A stretch of 64,000 nt of DNA from Morganella morganii (GCF_003996855.1 NZ_NRQY01000001.1:1288908-1352907), one strand, 5' to 3'; counted from the stretch's first letter, positions 28,215 through 38,862 are shown. Program-made: numbers and translations. Notes: generated by a model from the sequence alone, not told the origin.

Positions 28215-28250
28215 AATAATAAGAGGATACTTCAGCATCCTCTTATTATT
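28215..28250. terminator. Strong hairpin after hcaT
   Basis: AATAATAAGAGGAT (28215-28228) and ATCCTCTTATTATT (28237-28250) form a perfect 14-bp stem with an 8-base loop immediately past the hcaT stop. Confidence 0.75.
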
Positions 28251-28264
28251 CAGTCTGTCTTTGT

Positions 28265-29406
28265 TTATATATTTTGAGCCTGCACTTTCGGCCGCAGGAA
28301 CAGCGCCGGCAGTGCTGTCAGCGCCATCAGCCAGAATATCCCGCCATGAATATCCTCATACAGATACCCCGCCACCAGCGTCATCACCGCAATCGCCCCG
28401 CCCATTGCCAGCGCGGAATACGCAGCCTGTAACGGAATGATTTCTGTGGATTTACGCGCGCTGATAAAACGCATTGCTGCCAGATGACACACAGTATATG
28501 TGCCGCTGTGCAGGATCTGCGCCACAATCAGCACCGGCAGTGCCGCCGACATGCCCAGCAGCGACCAGCGCAGAATACCGCAGATACCGGAAAGCAGCAG
28601 CAGGTTTGCCGCACTCCAGCGGCGGAACAGCTTATTACTGAAGGTAAAGACAATCACCTCCGCCACCACGCCCAGTGACCAGAGGTAGCCTATCGCTGCA
28701 TCAGAATACCCGACCTTCTGCCAGTAAATCACACTAAAGCCGTAATAGGCAGCATGCGCCCCCTGCAATAAACTCACGCACAACAGAAAGCGGACAACGG
28801 CATTATCTTTCAGCAGAACCCGGAATTTCACCTGCGGCCCGCGCTGTTTCATTTCTCCGGCCGGCATAGTGCGCGGACGCAGCAGCGACGTCAGCAGCAG
28901 AGTCCCGGTGCTGACCACCAGTGCCGCCAGGATTACCTCATGCATCCAGATATCCATCAGTATTCCGGTCACCGAGGTGGCAATGATAAAGGCCACCGAT
29001 CCCCAGACACGAATCGAGCCGTAATCCATCGGGAACTGCTTTTGCCAGGTACCGGCGAGTGAATCCCCCAGCGGGATCATCGGTGAGAAAAAGAGGTTAA
29101 ATCCGGCCATGACAAAAAAGAGCCAGAGCCAGTGCGAACCGAAATAAAACGCCACCGCAAACAGAAAAGAGCAGAGCGCCATCAGACGCAGAGCAAAAAT
29201 CAGCCGCGACGGATCTTTAAACAGCGGCGTGATAAACAGGCTGCCAACGAACCGCGCCACCAGCCCCACACTGAGCAACATACCGACCGTTGCCACATCA
29301 TGCCCTTCACCTTTCAGCCATGCGCCCCAGTATGGAAGAAAAATCCCGTAGGAAAAAAATACGTAAAATAATCAAGCGCCAGCCAGAGCGATGACGGAAC
29401 AAACAT
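28265..29406 (-). pseudogene. hcaT: HcaT-like MFS transporter, frameshifted
   Basis: Twelve-helix MFS permease of the HcaT family (putative phenylpropionate permease in E. coli). The gene opens at ATG 29406 (WLALDYFTYFF) with AGGAG upstream, but a run of seven A on the plus strand (29353-29359) puts it out of frame. One more base gives SYGIFLPYWGAWLKG and then the long frame to 28265, about 380 residues against 379 in E. coli. Later landmarks are LVARFVGSLF, MDYGSIRVWGSVAF and LQGAHAAYYGFSVIYW. It stands next to glyA, near its E. coli position. Confidence 0.8.
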
Positions 29407-29431
29407 CTGCCTCTCCTTTTTAGGAATACAA

Positions 29432-29463
29432 AAAACCCGCTTGTGGCGAACGAAGCGGGTTTT
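29432..29463. terminator. Bidirectional terminator between hcaT and glyA
   Basis: AAAACCCGCTT (29432-29442) and AAGCGGGTTTT (29453-29463): an 11-bp stem with T-tails on both strands. It terminates glyA. Confidence 0.88.
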
Positions 29464-29487
29464 GGTGATATCAGATTGGTAACGCGA

Positions 29488-30741
29488 TTATGCGTAAACC
29501 GGGTATTTCGCGCAGATAGCCAGAACTTTTTGTTTCACAGCTTCAATGGTCGCTTCATCATTGAGGTTATCTAACACGTCACACATCCAGCCGGCCAGTT
29601 CACGGGCTTCTGCTTCTTTGAAGCCGCGACGGGTAATTGCCGGGGAACCGACACGGATACCGGAGGTCACAAACGGGCTCTTCGGATCGTTCGGCACACT
29701 GTTTTTGTTCACAGTGATGTTAGCACGGCCCAGTGCAGCATCGGCATCTTTACCGGTGATGTCTTTGTCGACCAGATCCACCAGGAACAGATGGTTCTCA
29801 GTACCACCGGATACCACTTTATAACCACGGTTCAGGAAGACTTCAACCATTGCTTTGGCATTTTTCACAACCTGAACCTGATTTGCTTTAAATTCAGGCT
29901 CCATTGCTTCTTTTAACGCCACTGCTTTACCGGCGATAACGTGCATCAGCGGACCGCCCTGGTTGCCCGGGAATACGGCTGAGTTCAGTTTTTTATACAG
30001 ATCTTCATCACCGCCTTTCGCCAGAATCATCCCGCCGCGCGGACCCGCCAGGGTTTTGTGCGTGGTGGTGGTGACAACATGTGCATGCGGAACCGGGTTA
30101 GGATAAACACCCGCAGCGACCAGACCGGCAACGTGCGCCATATCAACAAACAGGTAAGCACCGATGCTGTCAGCGATTTCGCGCATTTTCGCCCAGTCAA
30201 CCACACCAGAATAAGCAGAGAAGCCGCCGATGATCATTTTCGGCTGATGTTTTTTTGCCTGAGCAGCAACATCGTCATAATCGATTTTACCGGCAGAATC
30301 GATACCGTAAGGGACGATATTGTACAGTTTACCGGAGAAGTTTACCGGAGAGCCGTGAGTCAGGTGACCGCCTTCCGCTAAGTTCATCCCTAATACTGTA
30401 TCGCCCGGTGACAGCAGTGCGGAGTACACTGCGACGTTAGCCTGGGAGCCTGAATGCGGCTGAACGTTGGCGTAATCTGCACCGAACAGTTCTTTTGCAC
30501 GGTCAATCGCCAGCTGTTCCACGATATCCACATATTCGCAGCCGCCGTAGTAGCGTTTGCCCGGATACCCTTCCGCATATTTGTTGGTGAGCTGGGAGCC
30601 CTGAGCTTCCATAACGCGCGGGCTGGTGTAGTTTTCAGAGGCAATTAATTCAATATGCTCTTCCTGACGACGATCTTCATCTTTCATCGCCTGCCAGAGT
30701 TGTGGGTCGTAATCTGCAATATTCATTTCACGCTTTAACAT
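29488..30741 (-). CDS. glyA: Serine hydroxymethyltransferase
   Basis: 417-residue PLP enzyme that interconverts serine and glycine with tetrahydrofolate, the main source of one-carbon units. The PLP lysine is in [26 protein letters not shown] and [15 protein letters not shown] are near the N-terminus. The start at 30741 gives [12 protein letters not shown], identical in form to E. coli GlyA, and has AGGAG upstream. It is divergent from hmp, as in E. coli. A perfect PurR box lies in its promoter region. Confidence 0.97.
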   Translation of the reverse strand: MLKREMNIADYDPQLWQAMKDEDRRQEEHIELIASENYTSPRVMEAQGSQLTNKYAEGYPGKRYYGGCEYVDIVEQLAIDRAKELFGADYANVQPHSGSQANVAVYSALLSPGDTVLGMNLAEGGHLTHGSPVNFSGKLYNIVPYGIDSAGKIDYDDVAAQAKKHQPKMIIGGFSAYSGVVDWAKMREIADSIGAYLFVDMAHVAGLVAAGVYPNPVPHAHVVTTTTHKTLAGPRGGMILAKGGDEDLYKKLNSAVFPGNQGGPLMHVIAGKAVALKEAMEPEFKANQVQVVKNAKAMVEVFLNRGYKVVSGGTENHLFLVDLVDKDITGKDADAALGRANITVNKNSVPNDPKSPFVTSGIRVGSPAITRRGFKEAEARELAGWMCDVLDNLNDEATIEAVKQKVLAICAKYPVYA

Positions 30742-30852
30742 TAGCTTCTCCTGACTCGCCTGATGCCGATAAAAAAACACCCCTTTCCGGGGACGAATGC
30801 CCTACAGTGTAAACCCTTTTTCTGAATTGAGATAGCCCCGGAAACAAAAAAT

Positions 30853-30868
30853 ACGCAAACGATTGCAT
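30853..30868. promoter_or_regulatory. PurR operator upstream of glyA
   Basis: ACGCAAACGATTGCAT matches every fixed position of the PurR consensus ANGCAANCGNTTNCNT, 111 bases upstream of glyA, which is PurR-repressed in E. coli. Confidence 0.8.
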
Positions 30869-31046
30869 GCCGGTAAAATCAGGCAATTACCACACTTATT
30901 ATTTCATAAGAATATCCTGTTCATCGGACGCAATACCGGATTTGTGATCCCCCTCTGCCCATGCTCACTGATCAATTCCGCTATTTTCAGCGGATTTTCA
31001 GAAACAGCAGAAAAATTTGCACTTTACAAATTCCGCCCTGTATTAT

Positions 31047-31069
31047 AAGTTTCATACAAAATACATGTT
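31047..31069. promoter_or_regulatory. Probable NsrR operator upstream of hmp
   Basis: AAGTTTCATAC and AAATACATGTT, one base apart, match the NsrR half-sites at 7 and 9 of 11 positions and end 42 bases before the hmp ATG. NsrR repression of hmp, lifted by nitric oxide, is established in E. coli and Salmonella. Confidence 0.65.
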
Positions 31070-31111
31070 ATAAATTTCACACTGATGTGATGCTTTTTCA
31101 GGAGCCCTGCT

Positions 31112-32293
31112 ATGCTCGATGCACAAACTATCGCCACCGTAAAATCCACCGCCCCGCTGATCGCCGCTACCGGACCGAAACTGACCGCCCATTTTTATGA
31201 CCGTATGTTTCGTCAGCATCCCGAGTTAAAAGATATCTTCACCATGAGCCACCAGCAGAACGGTGCGCAGCGTGAAGCCTTGTTTAATGCGGTCTGCGCC
31301 TATGCCATGAATATTGATAACCTCGGTGTACTGGGTGCGGCAGTCGAGAAAATTGCCAACAAACACGCCAGTCTGATGATCAGACCAGAGCATTACCCGA
31401 TTGTCGGGGAAAACCTGCTTGCCACCATTGAAGAGTTACTCAATCCGGGTGAAGAAGTGCTGACCGCCTGGGGTAAAGCGTATGGCGTACTGGCAGATAT
31501 CTTTATTCAGCGCGAAGCCGGACTGTATCAGGAAAAAGCCGTGTCACAGGGCGGATGGGAAGGTCTGCGTGAATTCCGCGTGATCCGCAAACAGCCGCAG
31601 AGCGAGCTTATTACCAGTTTTGAACTGGCACCGGTTGATGGTCAGCCCGTCGCCGATTACCGCCCGGGGCAGTATATCAGTGTCTATATCAATGATGACA
31701 CGCTGGAAAATCAGGAGATCCGCCAGTATTCGCTGACACAGGCACCGGACGGTAAAACCTACCGGATTGCGGTCAAGCGTGAAGATAAAGGTACGATTTC
31801 CGGCTGGCTGCATGCCAATGTGCAGGAAGGCGATGTGGTAAAACTGACACCACCGCTGGGGGATTTCTTCCTGGATGCAGAAAAAGAAACGCCGGTCGTT
31901 CTGATTTCAGCGGGTGTCGGCTTAACACCAATGATGGCTATGCTGCAAACGCTCGCCGCACAACAGCATCCGGCGGACGTGACCTGGCTGCATGCGGCAG
32001 AGCACGGCGGCGCGCATGCGTTTGCGGATGAAGTAAACCGGTTTGGTGCTCAGCTGCCTGCATTCAGCCAGACCGTCTGGTACAGAGAGCCACGTGCAGA
32101 TGACACTCATCCGCACCTGACCGGGCTGATGGATTTAACCGCTCAGCAGGATACCCTGCTCAGTAAAACCCGCCACTATTACCTGTGCGGCCCGGTGGGC
32201 TTTATGCAGCACATTGCGCGTCAGCTGACCGCAATGGGTGTCAATGCAGACCAGATCCATTATGAATGTTTCGGTCCGCACAAAATTTTATAA
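31112..32293 (+). CDS. hmp: Flavohemoglobin (nitric oxide dioxygenase)
   Basis: 393-residue cytosolic enzyme that oxidises nitric oxide to nitrate. The globin domain (1-140) has the proximal haem His in ANKHASL and the distal Tyr in AHFYDRMF. The FAD-binding domain (about 150-255) has RQYSL, and the NAD(P)H domain (260-393) has [13 protein letters not shown] and YLCGPVGFM. The ATG at 31112 follows CAGGAG. It is divergent from glyA with a probable NsrR palindrome in its promoter. Confidence 0.97.
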   Translation: MLDAQTIATVKSTAPLIAATGPKLTAHFYDRMFRQHPELKDIFTMSHQQNGAQREALFNAVCAYAMNIDNLGVLGAAVEKIANKHASLMIRPEHYPIVGENLLATIEELLNPGEEVLTAWGKAYGVLADIFIQREAGLYQEKAVSQGGWEGLREFRVIRKQPQSELITSFELAPVDGQPVADYRPGQYISVYINDDTLENQEIRQYSLTQAPDGKTYRIAVKREDKGTISGWLHANVQEGDVVKLTPPLGDFFLDAEKETPVVLISAGVGLTPMMAMLQTLAAQQHPADVTWLHAAEHGGAHAFADEVNRFGAQLPAFSQTVWYREPRADDTHPHLTGLMDLTAQQDTLLSKTRHYYLCGPVGFMQHIARQLTAMGVNADQIHYECFGPHKIL

Positions 32294-32464
32294 TCGCGAC
32301 AGAACAACAATAACAACACGCTGGATATTCAGCGTATGTGCTTAAAATACAGCACATTTGAGTAACAGTGACATAACCGCCGAATTTATATCTATCCCAT
32401 CCTTTCGCCCGGTTCACTGTTACTCTTTTTTTTACCTGTCAATCTTCTCCTTTTACTGACCGGC

Positions 32465-32503
32465 AAAAAAATCCGGCGGTATCAGAAATGACAGCCGCCG
32501 GAT
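32465..32503 (-). terminator. glnB terminator
   Basis: On the minus strand, ATCCGGCGG (32495-32503) and CCGCCGGAT (32471-32479) form a 9-bp stem followed by TTTTTT (32465-32470). Confidence 0.85.
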
Positions 32504-32534
32504 GAATATGATTGACAGATGTGCTCAGCAGAAC

Positions 32535-32885
<351 letters not shown>

Positions 32886-34508
32886 TTACCAATTTTTGCG
32901 GCCAAACCCGGATGTAATCGGGTAACGGCGATCTTTGCCAAAGTTCCGGGCGGTAATGCGCGGCCCCACCGGTGACTGGCGGCGTTTGTATTCATTGATA
33001 TCCACCAGCCGGATAACCTTGCGGACCACCGCCTCATCAAACCCGGCGGCAATCAGTTCATCGGCGGACATGTCTTTTTCAACATACCCGGCCAGCAATG
33101 CATCCAGGATGTCATACGGCGGCAGGCTGTCCTGATCCAGCTGACCCGGTGCCAGCTCCGCAGACGGCGGACGGGTGATAACCCGCTCAGGGATCGCCGG
33201 TGACAGCGTATTACGGTATCTTGCCAGTTCAAACACCATGGTTTTCGGCACATCTTTCAGGACGTTAAAGCCCCCGGCCATATCCCCGTACAGTGTGGAG
33301 TAACCGACAGCACATTCACTTTTATTGCTGGTGGTCAGCACAATTCGGCGGCGTTTATTAGACATTGCCATCAGGATCACGGCACGGCAGCGGGCCTGTA
33401 AATTTTCTTCGGTAGTATCCACCGGTGTTCCGGCGAATTTCGGCGCCAGTTCGTGCATAAAGGCTTCAAACATCGGCTCAATCGACACCACATCAAATTC
33501 CACGCCCAGCAATTCCGCCTGCTCGCGGGCATCATGAATACTGATATCAGAGGTGTAGCGGAATGGCATCATCACCGCCTGCACTTTATCTTTACCCAGT
33601 GCATCAGCGGCAATGGCGACCGTCAGACCGGAGTCAATCCCGCCGGACAGACCCAGCAGCGCCCCCTGAAAACCATTTTTGCGGACATAATCCCGCGTTG
33701 CCAGCACCAGCCCCTGATAAACCTGAGCCAGAACAGATAACGACGGTGCCGGGTCTGCCATCGGTGTGATCGTCAGATCCGTAAAGTGACACTGCGCGAT
33801 TTGCTCTGAAAATGCAGCAAGACGATGCGTTACGCTGCCATCAGCGGCGAAAACAGCGGAATCACCATCAAAAATCAGTTCATCCTGCCCGCCGACCTGG
33901 TTGAGATAAACCAGCGGCAGTCCGGTACGGCGGCAGTGTACCTGTATCAGCACATCCCGGGTATCAATTTTATCAGTAGAATACGGTGAAGCATTCAGTG
34001 TCAGAATGATTTCTGCCCCGGCCGCTTTCAGGGCATCGACAGGGCCGTCAGTCCAGATATCCTCACAAATGAGTAACCCGAGACGATAACCACGGAAATC
34101 GATCACACAGCTTTCAGTTCCCGCTGTAAACCAGCGTTTTTCATCGAACACACCGTAATTCGGCAGTTCCTGTTTGAAATAACGGGCGCGAAGCTCCCCT
34201 TTCTCAAAAAAAGAGAGGGCATTATAAATATGGCCGTTTTCCTGCCACGGATGACCCGCCAGCACAACACAGTCACCGCTGGCCTGCTGAATCCGGGTGA
34301 GGCTCTGCACTATCCGCTGATGAAAATCGGGACGAAAAACCAGGTCTTCCGGTGAATACCCGGACAATGCCAGTTCGGAAAACATGACCAGGTCAGCCCC
34401 GGCCGCCTGCTGTTCCGCCATGGTTTTCAGAATACGTTCACCATTGCCTTCGATATCTCCGACCAGAAAATTCAGCTGGGCCAGGGCGATATTAAGTGTA
34501 CGACGCAT
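32886..34508 (-). CDS. nadE: Glutamine-dependent NAD+ synthetase
   Basis: 540-residue two-domain enzyme amidating deamido-NAD with glutamine nitrogen. Residues 1-270 are a nitrilase-type glutaminase with Glu (FSELALSGY), Lys (ARYFKQELPNYG) and Cys (LLICEDIW). Residues 280-540 are the synthetase with the PP-loop LSGGIDSG and TTSNKSE. E. coli NadE is the short ammonia-dependent form, so this is a different type. The ATG at 34508 has an upstream AGGA; a frame extending to 34538 is less likely. Operon with glnB. Confidence 0.95.
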   Translation of the reverse strand: MRRTLNIALAQLNFLVGDIEGNGERILKTMAEQQAAGADLVMFSELALSGYSPEDLVFRPDFHQRIVQSLTRIQQASGDCVVLAGHPWQENGHIYNALSFFEKGELRARYFKQELPNYGVFDEKRWFTAGTESCVIDFRGYRLGLLICEDIWTDGPVDALKAAGAEIILTLNASPYSTDKIDTRDVLIQVHCRRTGLPLVYLNQVGGQDELIFDGDSAVFAADGSVTHRLAAFSEQIAQCHFTDLTITPMADPAPSLSVLAQVYQGLVLATRDYVRKNGFQGALLGLSGGIDSGLTVAIAADALGKDKVQAVMMPFRYTSDISIHDAREQAELLGVEFDVVSIEPMFEAFMHELAPKFAGTPVDTTEENLQARCRAVILMAMSNKRRRIVLTTSNKSECAVGYSTLYGDMAGGFNVLKDVPKTMVFELARYRNTLSPAIPERVITRPPSAELAPGQLDQDSLPPYDILDALLAGYVEKDMSADELIAAGFDEAVVRKVIRLVDINEYKRRQSPVGPRITARNFGKDRRYPITSGFGRKNW

Positions 34509-34615
34509 AAAATCCTGCTCTCCTGGGATGAGTCTCACCGTATGTAAAAATTAATAATAAAACAGCTAATAATGAAGATGATAGCAAAATGTGCCGGTCA
34601 GAGCCGATTCTTTGC

Positions 34616-35956
34616 TTATTCTTTAAAGTCGGCCGCATCCAGCTCATGACGGGACAGTAATTTATAGAACTCTGTCCGGTTACGCCCTGCCAACCGTGCC
34701 GCATTGGTCACGTTACCTTTAGTCATCTGGAGAAGTTTACGTAAGTAATTGAGTTCAAACTGATTACGGGCTTCCGCAAAAGTCGGCAATGCGGTATTTT
34801 CGCCTTCCAGTGCCTGTGTCACCAGCGCCTCACTAATCACCGGCACGGTGGACAGTGCCACACATTGCTCGATAACGTTAAGTAACTGACGGACGTTACC
34901 CGGCCAGCTCGCTCCCATCAGACACTTCATGGCATCCGGGGAGAAGCTGCGGACAAAGGGCTTATGCTTTTTCGCCGCTTCGCGCAGAATATGATTGGCC
35001 AGCAGCGGGATATCTTCAGCCCGTTCATGGAGTGTCGGAATTTTCAGGTTAACCACATTGAGGCGGTAGTAGAGATCTTCACGGAATTCGTGTTTCTCCA
35101 TCGCCTTGGGTAAATCACGGTGTGTCGCGGAAATCACGCGGACATCAATATCAATGTCGCGGTTGCTGCCGAGCGGGCGTACTTTGCGCTCCTGCAAAAC
35201 ACGCAGCAGTTTGACCTGCAACGGCATCGGCATATCCCCGATTTCATCAAGGAACAGTGTGCCGCTCTCCGCCGCCTGGAACAGCCCTTCGCGGCTGCTG
35301 ACTGCGCCGGTAAAGGCACCTTTGGCATGGCCGAACAGTTCAGATTCCAGTAACTGCTCCGGCAGTGCGCCGCAGTTAATGGCGATAAAGGGCTTTTTCG
35401 CTCGCGGGCTGGCTTTGTGGATGGCCTGTGCCAGTACCTCTTTCCCGGTACCGCTCTGGCCGTTGATCAGCACACTGACATCTGACTGCGCCACCATGCG
35501 CGCCTGTTCCAGCAGACGCAGCATCAGCGGGCTGCGGGTAACAATGCTCTCACACCAGGATTCATCACTGACGGTGGTGGTGGAGAGTGCCAGTGCATCA
35601 TCGATAGCTTTGTATAAAGCATCACGATCCACCGGCTTGGTCAGGAAGCTGAAAACCCCTTCACGGGTGGCGGCTACCGCATCGGGGATAGAGCCGTGTG
35701 CGGTAAGAATAATCACCGGCATACCGGAATGGGTTTTCTGGATCTCGGCAAACAGCGCCATACCGTCCATTTCATCCATCCGCAGGTCACTGATGACCAG
35801 ATCAATTTTTTCTTTATTGAGTACCTTCAGCGCTTCCGGGCCGCTTTCTGCCGTTGACACCCGGAAACCTTCACTGCTCAGGCGCATACCCAGCAGTTTC
35901 AGTAAGCCCGGATCATCATCAACCAATAGTAAGTTTGCGCTGCGGCGTGCTGTCAT
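34616..35956 (-). CDS. glrR: Sigma-54 response regulator GlrR
   Basis: 446-residue NtrC-family regulator. The receiver domain (1-120) has phosphoacceptor Asp in VISDLRMDEMDG. The AAA+ domain (about 135-375) has Walker A GQSGTGKE, the sigma-54 contact loop GAFTGA, and FLDEIGD. The C-terminal Fis-like HTH is GNVTNAARLAGRNRTEFY. It activates glmY from a sigma-54 promoter; that promoter and its binding sites are visible at 38529-38783. The start at 35956 has GGAG upstream. Third gene of glrK-qseG-glrR. Confidence 0.96.
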   Translation of the reverse strand: MTARRSANLLLVDDDPGLLKLLGMRLSSEGFRVSTAESGPEALKVLNKEKIDLVISDLRMDEMDGMALFAEIQKTHSGMPVIILTAHGSIPDAVAATREGVFSFLTKPVDRDALYKAIDDALALSTTTVSDESWCESIVTRSPLMLRLLEQARMVAQSDVSVLINGQSGTGKEVLAQAIHKASPRAKKPFIAINCGALPEQLLESELFGHAKGAFTGAVSSREGLFQAAESGTLFLDEIGDMPMPLQVKLLRVLQERKVRPLGSNRDIDIDVRVISATHRDLPKAMEKHEFREDLYYRLNVVNLKIPTLHERAEDIPLLANHILREAAKKHKPFVRSFSPDAMKCLMGASWPGNVRQLLNVIEQCVALSTVPVISEALVTQALEGENTALPTFAEARNQFELNYLRKLLQMTKGNVTNAARLAGRNRTEFYKLLSRHELDAADFKE

Positions 35957-35963
35957 GCCGGGG

Positions 35964-36740
35964 TTACTCCTTTTTATCCTGTGCCGGTTGTGTTTCGGCG
36001 GCTTTTGGTTCTGCCGGTTTAACATTGTCAGCCGGTTTTTCTTCCGCCGGTTTCGGCTCTGCCGTACCGGCGGCCTCCTCTAATGCTTCACGGCGCTCCT
36101 CGAGGGTGCTTTCCAGTTCCGCATCCGCTTTGGTCGGCTGCTTGCGGCCGGCCAGCTGGCGCTCAATGTTACTCAGGTTTTCCAGCTTGCGGGTTGTGTT
36201 CTGTAATTCAAATTGCAGGCGGGCGTTTACCGCACGCAGCTGATCAATCTTGCCGTCGGTATCACTCTGCAAACGGCGGTAGCGCTGGCGTTCATCACTC
36301 AGGGCAATTGCCTGTTTCAGCTGATCACGCCACAGAGTCATCAGCGGACGCAGTGAAACCGGGAATCCGGCGCTGTAAGTATTCAGGGTATCGAGCACTT
36401 TGCGTTTATCATTGGCCGACGTGCCGGTATTATTGAGTAAAATACTCTGGCGGAATGCAGTATCCCAGCTGTCCGGTGTGATTTTTCCCGCCATAATGCG
36501 GGCCGTATCACTGCTGAGCAGATCAGCGCAATCCATCATCCGCAGCCAGTACAGGGCGCTTTCTGCCGCGGCCGCAGAGTTGAGTTCCCAGATAGCATGG
36601 CAATCCGCAATCCGGTAATCCGCCGTCCTTTCCTGCGGCAGGACGACAGAGGCCAGCGCAGAGAGATCCGGCGGTGTTGCGGTTTTTACGCAGCCGGCCA
36701 GCAACAGCGGGACGGCAGCAATCAGGGACTTAAATGTCAT
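35964..36740 (-). CDS. qseG: Outer-membrane lipoprotein QseG
   Basis: About 258-residue lipoprotein: signal peptide with lipobox LLAGC at its end, an alpha-helical body with a coiled coil (about 140-220, LRAVNARLQFELQ), and a C-terminal tail of repeated Ala-Glu-Pro-Lys units (AEPKPAEEKPAD and similar). In E. coli QseG is an outer-membrane partner that acts on GlrK (QseE). The ATG at 36740 is preferred to a TTG two codons earlier. It lies between glrK and glrR with gaps of 21 and 7 bases. Confidence 0.9.
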   Translation of the reverse strand: MTFKSLIAAVPLLLAGCVKTATPPDLSALASVVLPQERTADYRIADCHAIWELNSAAAAESALYWLRMMDCADLLSSDTARIMAGKITPDSWDTAFRQSILLNNTGTSANDKRKVLDTLNTYSAGFPVSLRPLMTLWRDQLKQAIALSDERQRYRRLQSDTDGKIDQLRAVNARLQFELQNTTRKLENLSNIERQLAGRKQPTKADAELESTLEERREALEEAAGTAEPKPAEEKPADNVKPAEPKAAETQPAQDKKE

Positions 36741-36761
36741 TTTCAAGTTAATGCTGACCTG

Positions 36762-38201
36762 TTATTCCAGTAAGGTGTGGAACGGAAGCTGAACACGGAA
36801 GCACACATCCGCACCTTCAGAACCGACTAATATCAGTTCGCCGCCCATCCGGTTGATACAATCCCGGGCAATACTCAGCCCCAGCCCGCTGCCTTTCACA
36901 GCACCTTTGCGCTGAAGCGATCCCTGGTAGAACGGTTCAAAGATCATTTCCTGTTCTTCCTCCGGGATCGGCGTACCGGTATTGGCGACATCAATCTGTA
37001 TATGCTGACCGGCTTTCCGGCTGGTTATCCGGATCTTACCCGATTCAGCGCCATAGTGTACCGCATTTGAGTAGAGATTATCGAGTACACGCGTTAATAA
37101 GACGGGTTCTGCCCAGACACTTGTTTCATCCAGCCCGACTTCCGTAGTGATTTCTTTGCTTCTCGCCGGTAAGCGGTGGGCATTAACCACCTCATGCACT
37201 ACCGTATCGAGGTTAACCCATTTGGCTTCTGTCGGGCTGTCCACCAGAGTGCGGTTATACTCCAGCAGCTGTTCAATCAGCACCTGTAAATGGCGGCTGC
37301 TTTCACTCAGGATAGATACCACATCTTTCTGATCAGTCGTCAGCGGCCCCGCAACCTCATCTGCCAGCAGTTCAGTCCCTTCACGCATACTGGCCAGCGG
37401 CGTTTTCAGTTCATGCGAAATATGACGCAGAAATTCATGACGCTGGGATTCCAGCCAGTCGAGACGCTCACTCAGCCAGACAATCCGCAGTGCCAGTGAA
37501 CGCAGTTCTCTCGGCCCGTTAAAATGATCAAGGCGCTGTATCAGATTACGGCCTTCTCCCAGCCGGTTAACCATCCGTTCAATGACTTTCACCGGCCCGA
37601 TAATCATCCGGGTAAACAGGATGATAAGCCCGGTGCTCAGGACAAACACCAGCAGGCTCTGCCAGCCGAATGACTGGCCTTTACGGGCGATGGCATTCTG
37701 AAGTTCTTCTCCGCGCCGGAAATTCGCCTCACGGATAGCCTGCACCAGGTCAGCATTACTGCGGGCAAAGGCTTCCAGATGAGTGGTCATGGCCGCGACC
37801 GGCTCGCCGTTTTCACATTGCAGGACAGATAACTGCCCGAGACTTCTGGCAATATCATCAGTATAGCGCGGATCAGGCGTGGATTGTTTCTGGCGGGTGA
37901 GATATTCCTCATAGCGGAGATACTGCTTATGCCAGACATTTTTCAGGGTTTCATTGCCCAGCACACAGTACTGGCGGTAGCTGCGCTCCATTTCCAGCGC
38001 CAGGCTCGACATTTCCTCGCTGCGCCGCGCATCCTGTACCGTCGAAATACTGATTTGCGCCGCCTGATTACTCAGCTCATCAAAACTCTGATACGCCTGC
38101 CATGCCAGTCCCAGCAACGGCAGCAATACCAGACAGAATGCCACCACCACCAGCTGACGCAGCGAACGCGGAAATAATCGCCATTTTTTCAAGATTATCA
38201 T
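36762..38201 (-). CDS. glrK: Sensor histidine kinase GlrK (QseE)
   Basis: 479-residue inner-membrane kinase. TM1 about 16-35, a periplasmic helical domain (to about 175), TM2 about 178-198, HAMP, then a dimerisation domain with the phospho-His in HEFLRHISHELKTPLAS and a HATPase domain with NLYSNAVHYG and GSGLGLSIARD. It phosphorylates GlrR. The operon starts downstream of glmY and is transcribed in the same direction. Known as glrK, qseE or yfhK. Confidence 0.95.
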   Translation of the reverse strand: MIILKKWRLFPRSLRQLVVVAFCLVLLPLLGLAWQAYQSFDELSNQAAQISISTVQDARRSEEMSSLALEMERSYRQYCVLGNETLKNVWHKQYLRYEEYLTRQKQSTPDPRYTDDIARSLGQLSVLQCENGEPVAAMTTHLEAFARSNADLVQAIREANFRRGEELQNAIARKGQSFGWQSLLVFVLSTGLIILFTRMIIGPVKVIERMVNRLGEGRNLIQRLDHFNGPRELRSLALRIVWLSERLDWLESQRHEFLRHISHELKTPLASMREGTELLADEVAGPLTTDQKDVVSILSESSRHLQVLIEQLLEYNRTLVDSPTEAKWVNLDTVVHEVVNAHRLPARSKEITTEVGLDETSVWAEPVLLTRVLDNLYSNAVHYGAESGKIRITSRKAGQHIQIDVANTGTPIPEEEQEMIFEPFYQGSLQRKGAVKGSGLGLSIARDCINRMGGELILVGSEGADVCFRVQLPFHTLLE

Positions 38202-38309
38202 CTCTTAACCTGTTGTCATGTGCATGATGCTAACCGGGTCCGGGATAAGAGAAAAGGGTCAGCGTGCATCTGTGCGAAAAAGAGAACAGAAAAAATGCAG
38301 GGAAGGTAT

Positions 38310-38517
38310 AAAATGACGACGGGACGACAGTTTCCTGCCGTCCCGTCAGTGAGATTAAGGTGGTGCCTCACTCAACGTGTCGCCCTGTGTCTGATAAAGC
38401 TTGCGCAGTTATCGGTATTAACGGACGGTAGGCACCTTACTCTGGCATCATTCCCAGGCTTATGTGGCATGTTTCCGCCCATATTGCGGGCCGACATAAA
38501 AAATTGAATGAGCAACT
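38310..38517 (-). ncRNA. glmY: GlmY small RNA
   Basis: The minus-strand sequence from A38517 (AGTTGCTCATTCA) parallels the start of E. coli GlmY (AGTGGCTCATTCA). It is followed by a conserved TATGTC stem region and later GTAAGGTGCCTA, close to ATAAGGTGCCTA in E. coli. A terminator hairpin (38318-38347, 12 of 13 paired) followed by ATTTTAT ends it near 38310, about 208 nt against 184 in E. coli. GlmY protects GlmZ by titrating RapZ and so raises GlmS synthesis. The location between purL and glrK is conserved. Confidence 0.88.
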
Positions 38518-38528
38518 GCAAAGTATGT

Positions 38529-38544
38529 TGCAACTGCCGTGCCA
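38529..38544 (-). promoter_or_regulatory. Sigma-54 promoter of glmY
   Basis: On the minus strand TGGCAC, five bases, TTGCA: a full match to the -24/-12 consensus, placing the start near A38517 where GlmY homology begins. Confidence 0.9.
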
Positions 38545-38670
38545 ACTTTTAAAAAACAAAATTAATACATTGTTATTAAATGAAAAATATTTAATATTAC
38601 TCTTTTGATATTTTACAGATACTGCCATAACCGCACAATTCCACAGTTTTTCCGCAGTTTTGTGAAAAAC

Positions 38671-38783
38671 CGTCTCTGATTTGCGACAGTCTTTTTTGCT
38701 CTTTTTCACCCTCTTATATATCAATGGGTTAAATGTCTTCTTTTGGAGACACCGGAAAACCCTGTTGTCGCTGTTCTGTGACA
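38671..38783. promoter_or_regulatory. Three GlrR activator sites upstream of glmY
   Basis: The GlrR consensus TGTC-N10-GACA occurs perfectly at 38734-38751 and 38766-38783, and with one mismatch (CGTC) at 38671-38688. Three such sites upstream of glmY are established in E. coli. They lie about 150-270 bases upstream of the start, typical enhancer distance for sigma-54. Confidence 0.85.
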
Positions 38784-38810
38784 CACTGTGTATTTTTCCG
38801 GCAGACAGAT

Positions 38811-38837
38811 AAAAAAACGGCGGGGATAACCCCGCCG
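38811..38837 (-). terminator. purL terminator
   Basis: On the minus strand CGGCGGGG and CCCCGCCG (38818-38837) with a 4-base loop are followed by seven T (38811-38817). Confidence 0.9.
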
Positions 38838-38862
38838 CAGAGATGTATAACCTAATGAAACA

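Noticed and set aside
35106..36083. 325-codon plus-strand frame opposite glrR and qseG
   Set aside because: Antisense to two well-supported genes and Ser-rich low complexity; no start context.
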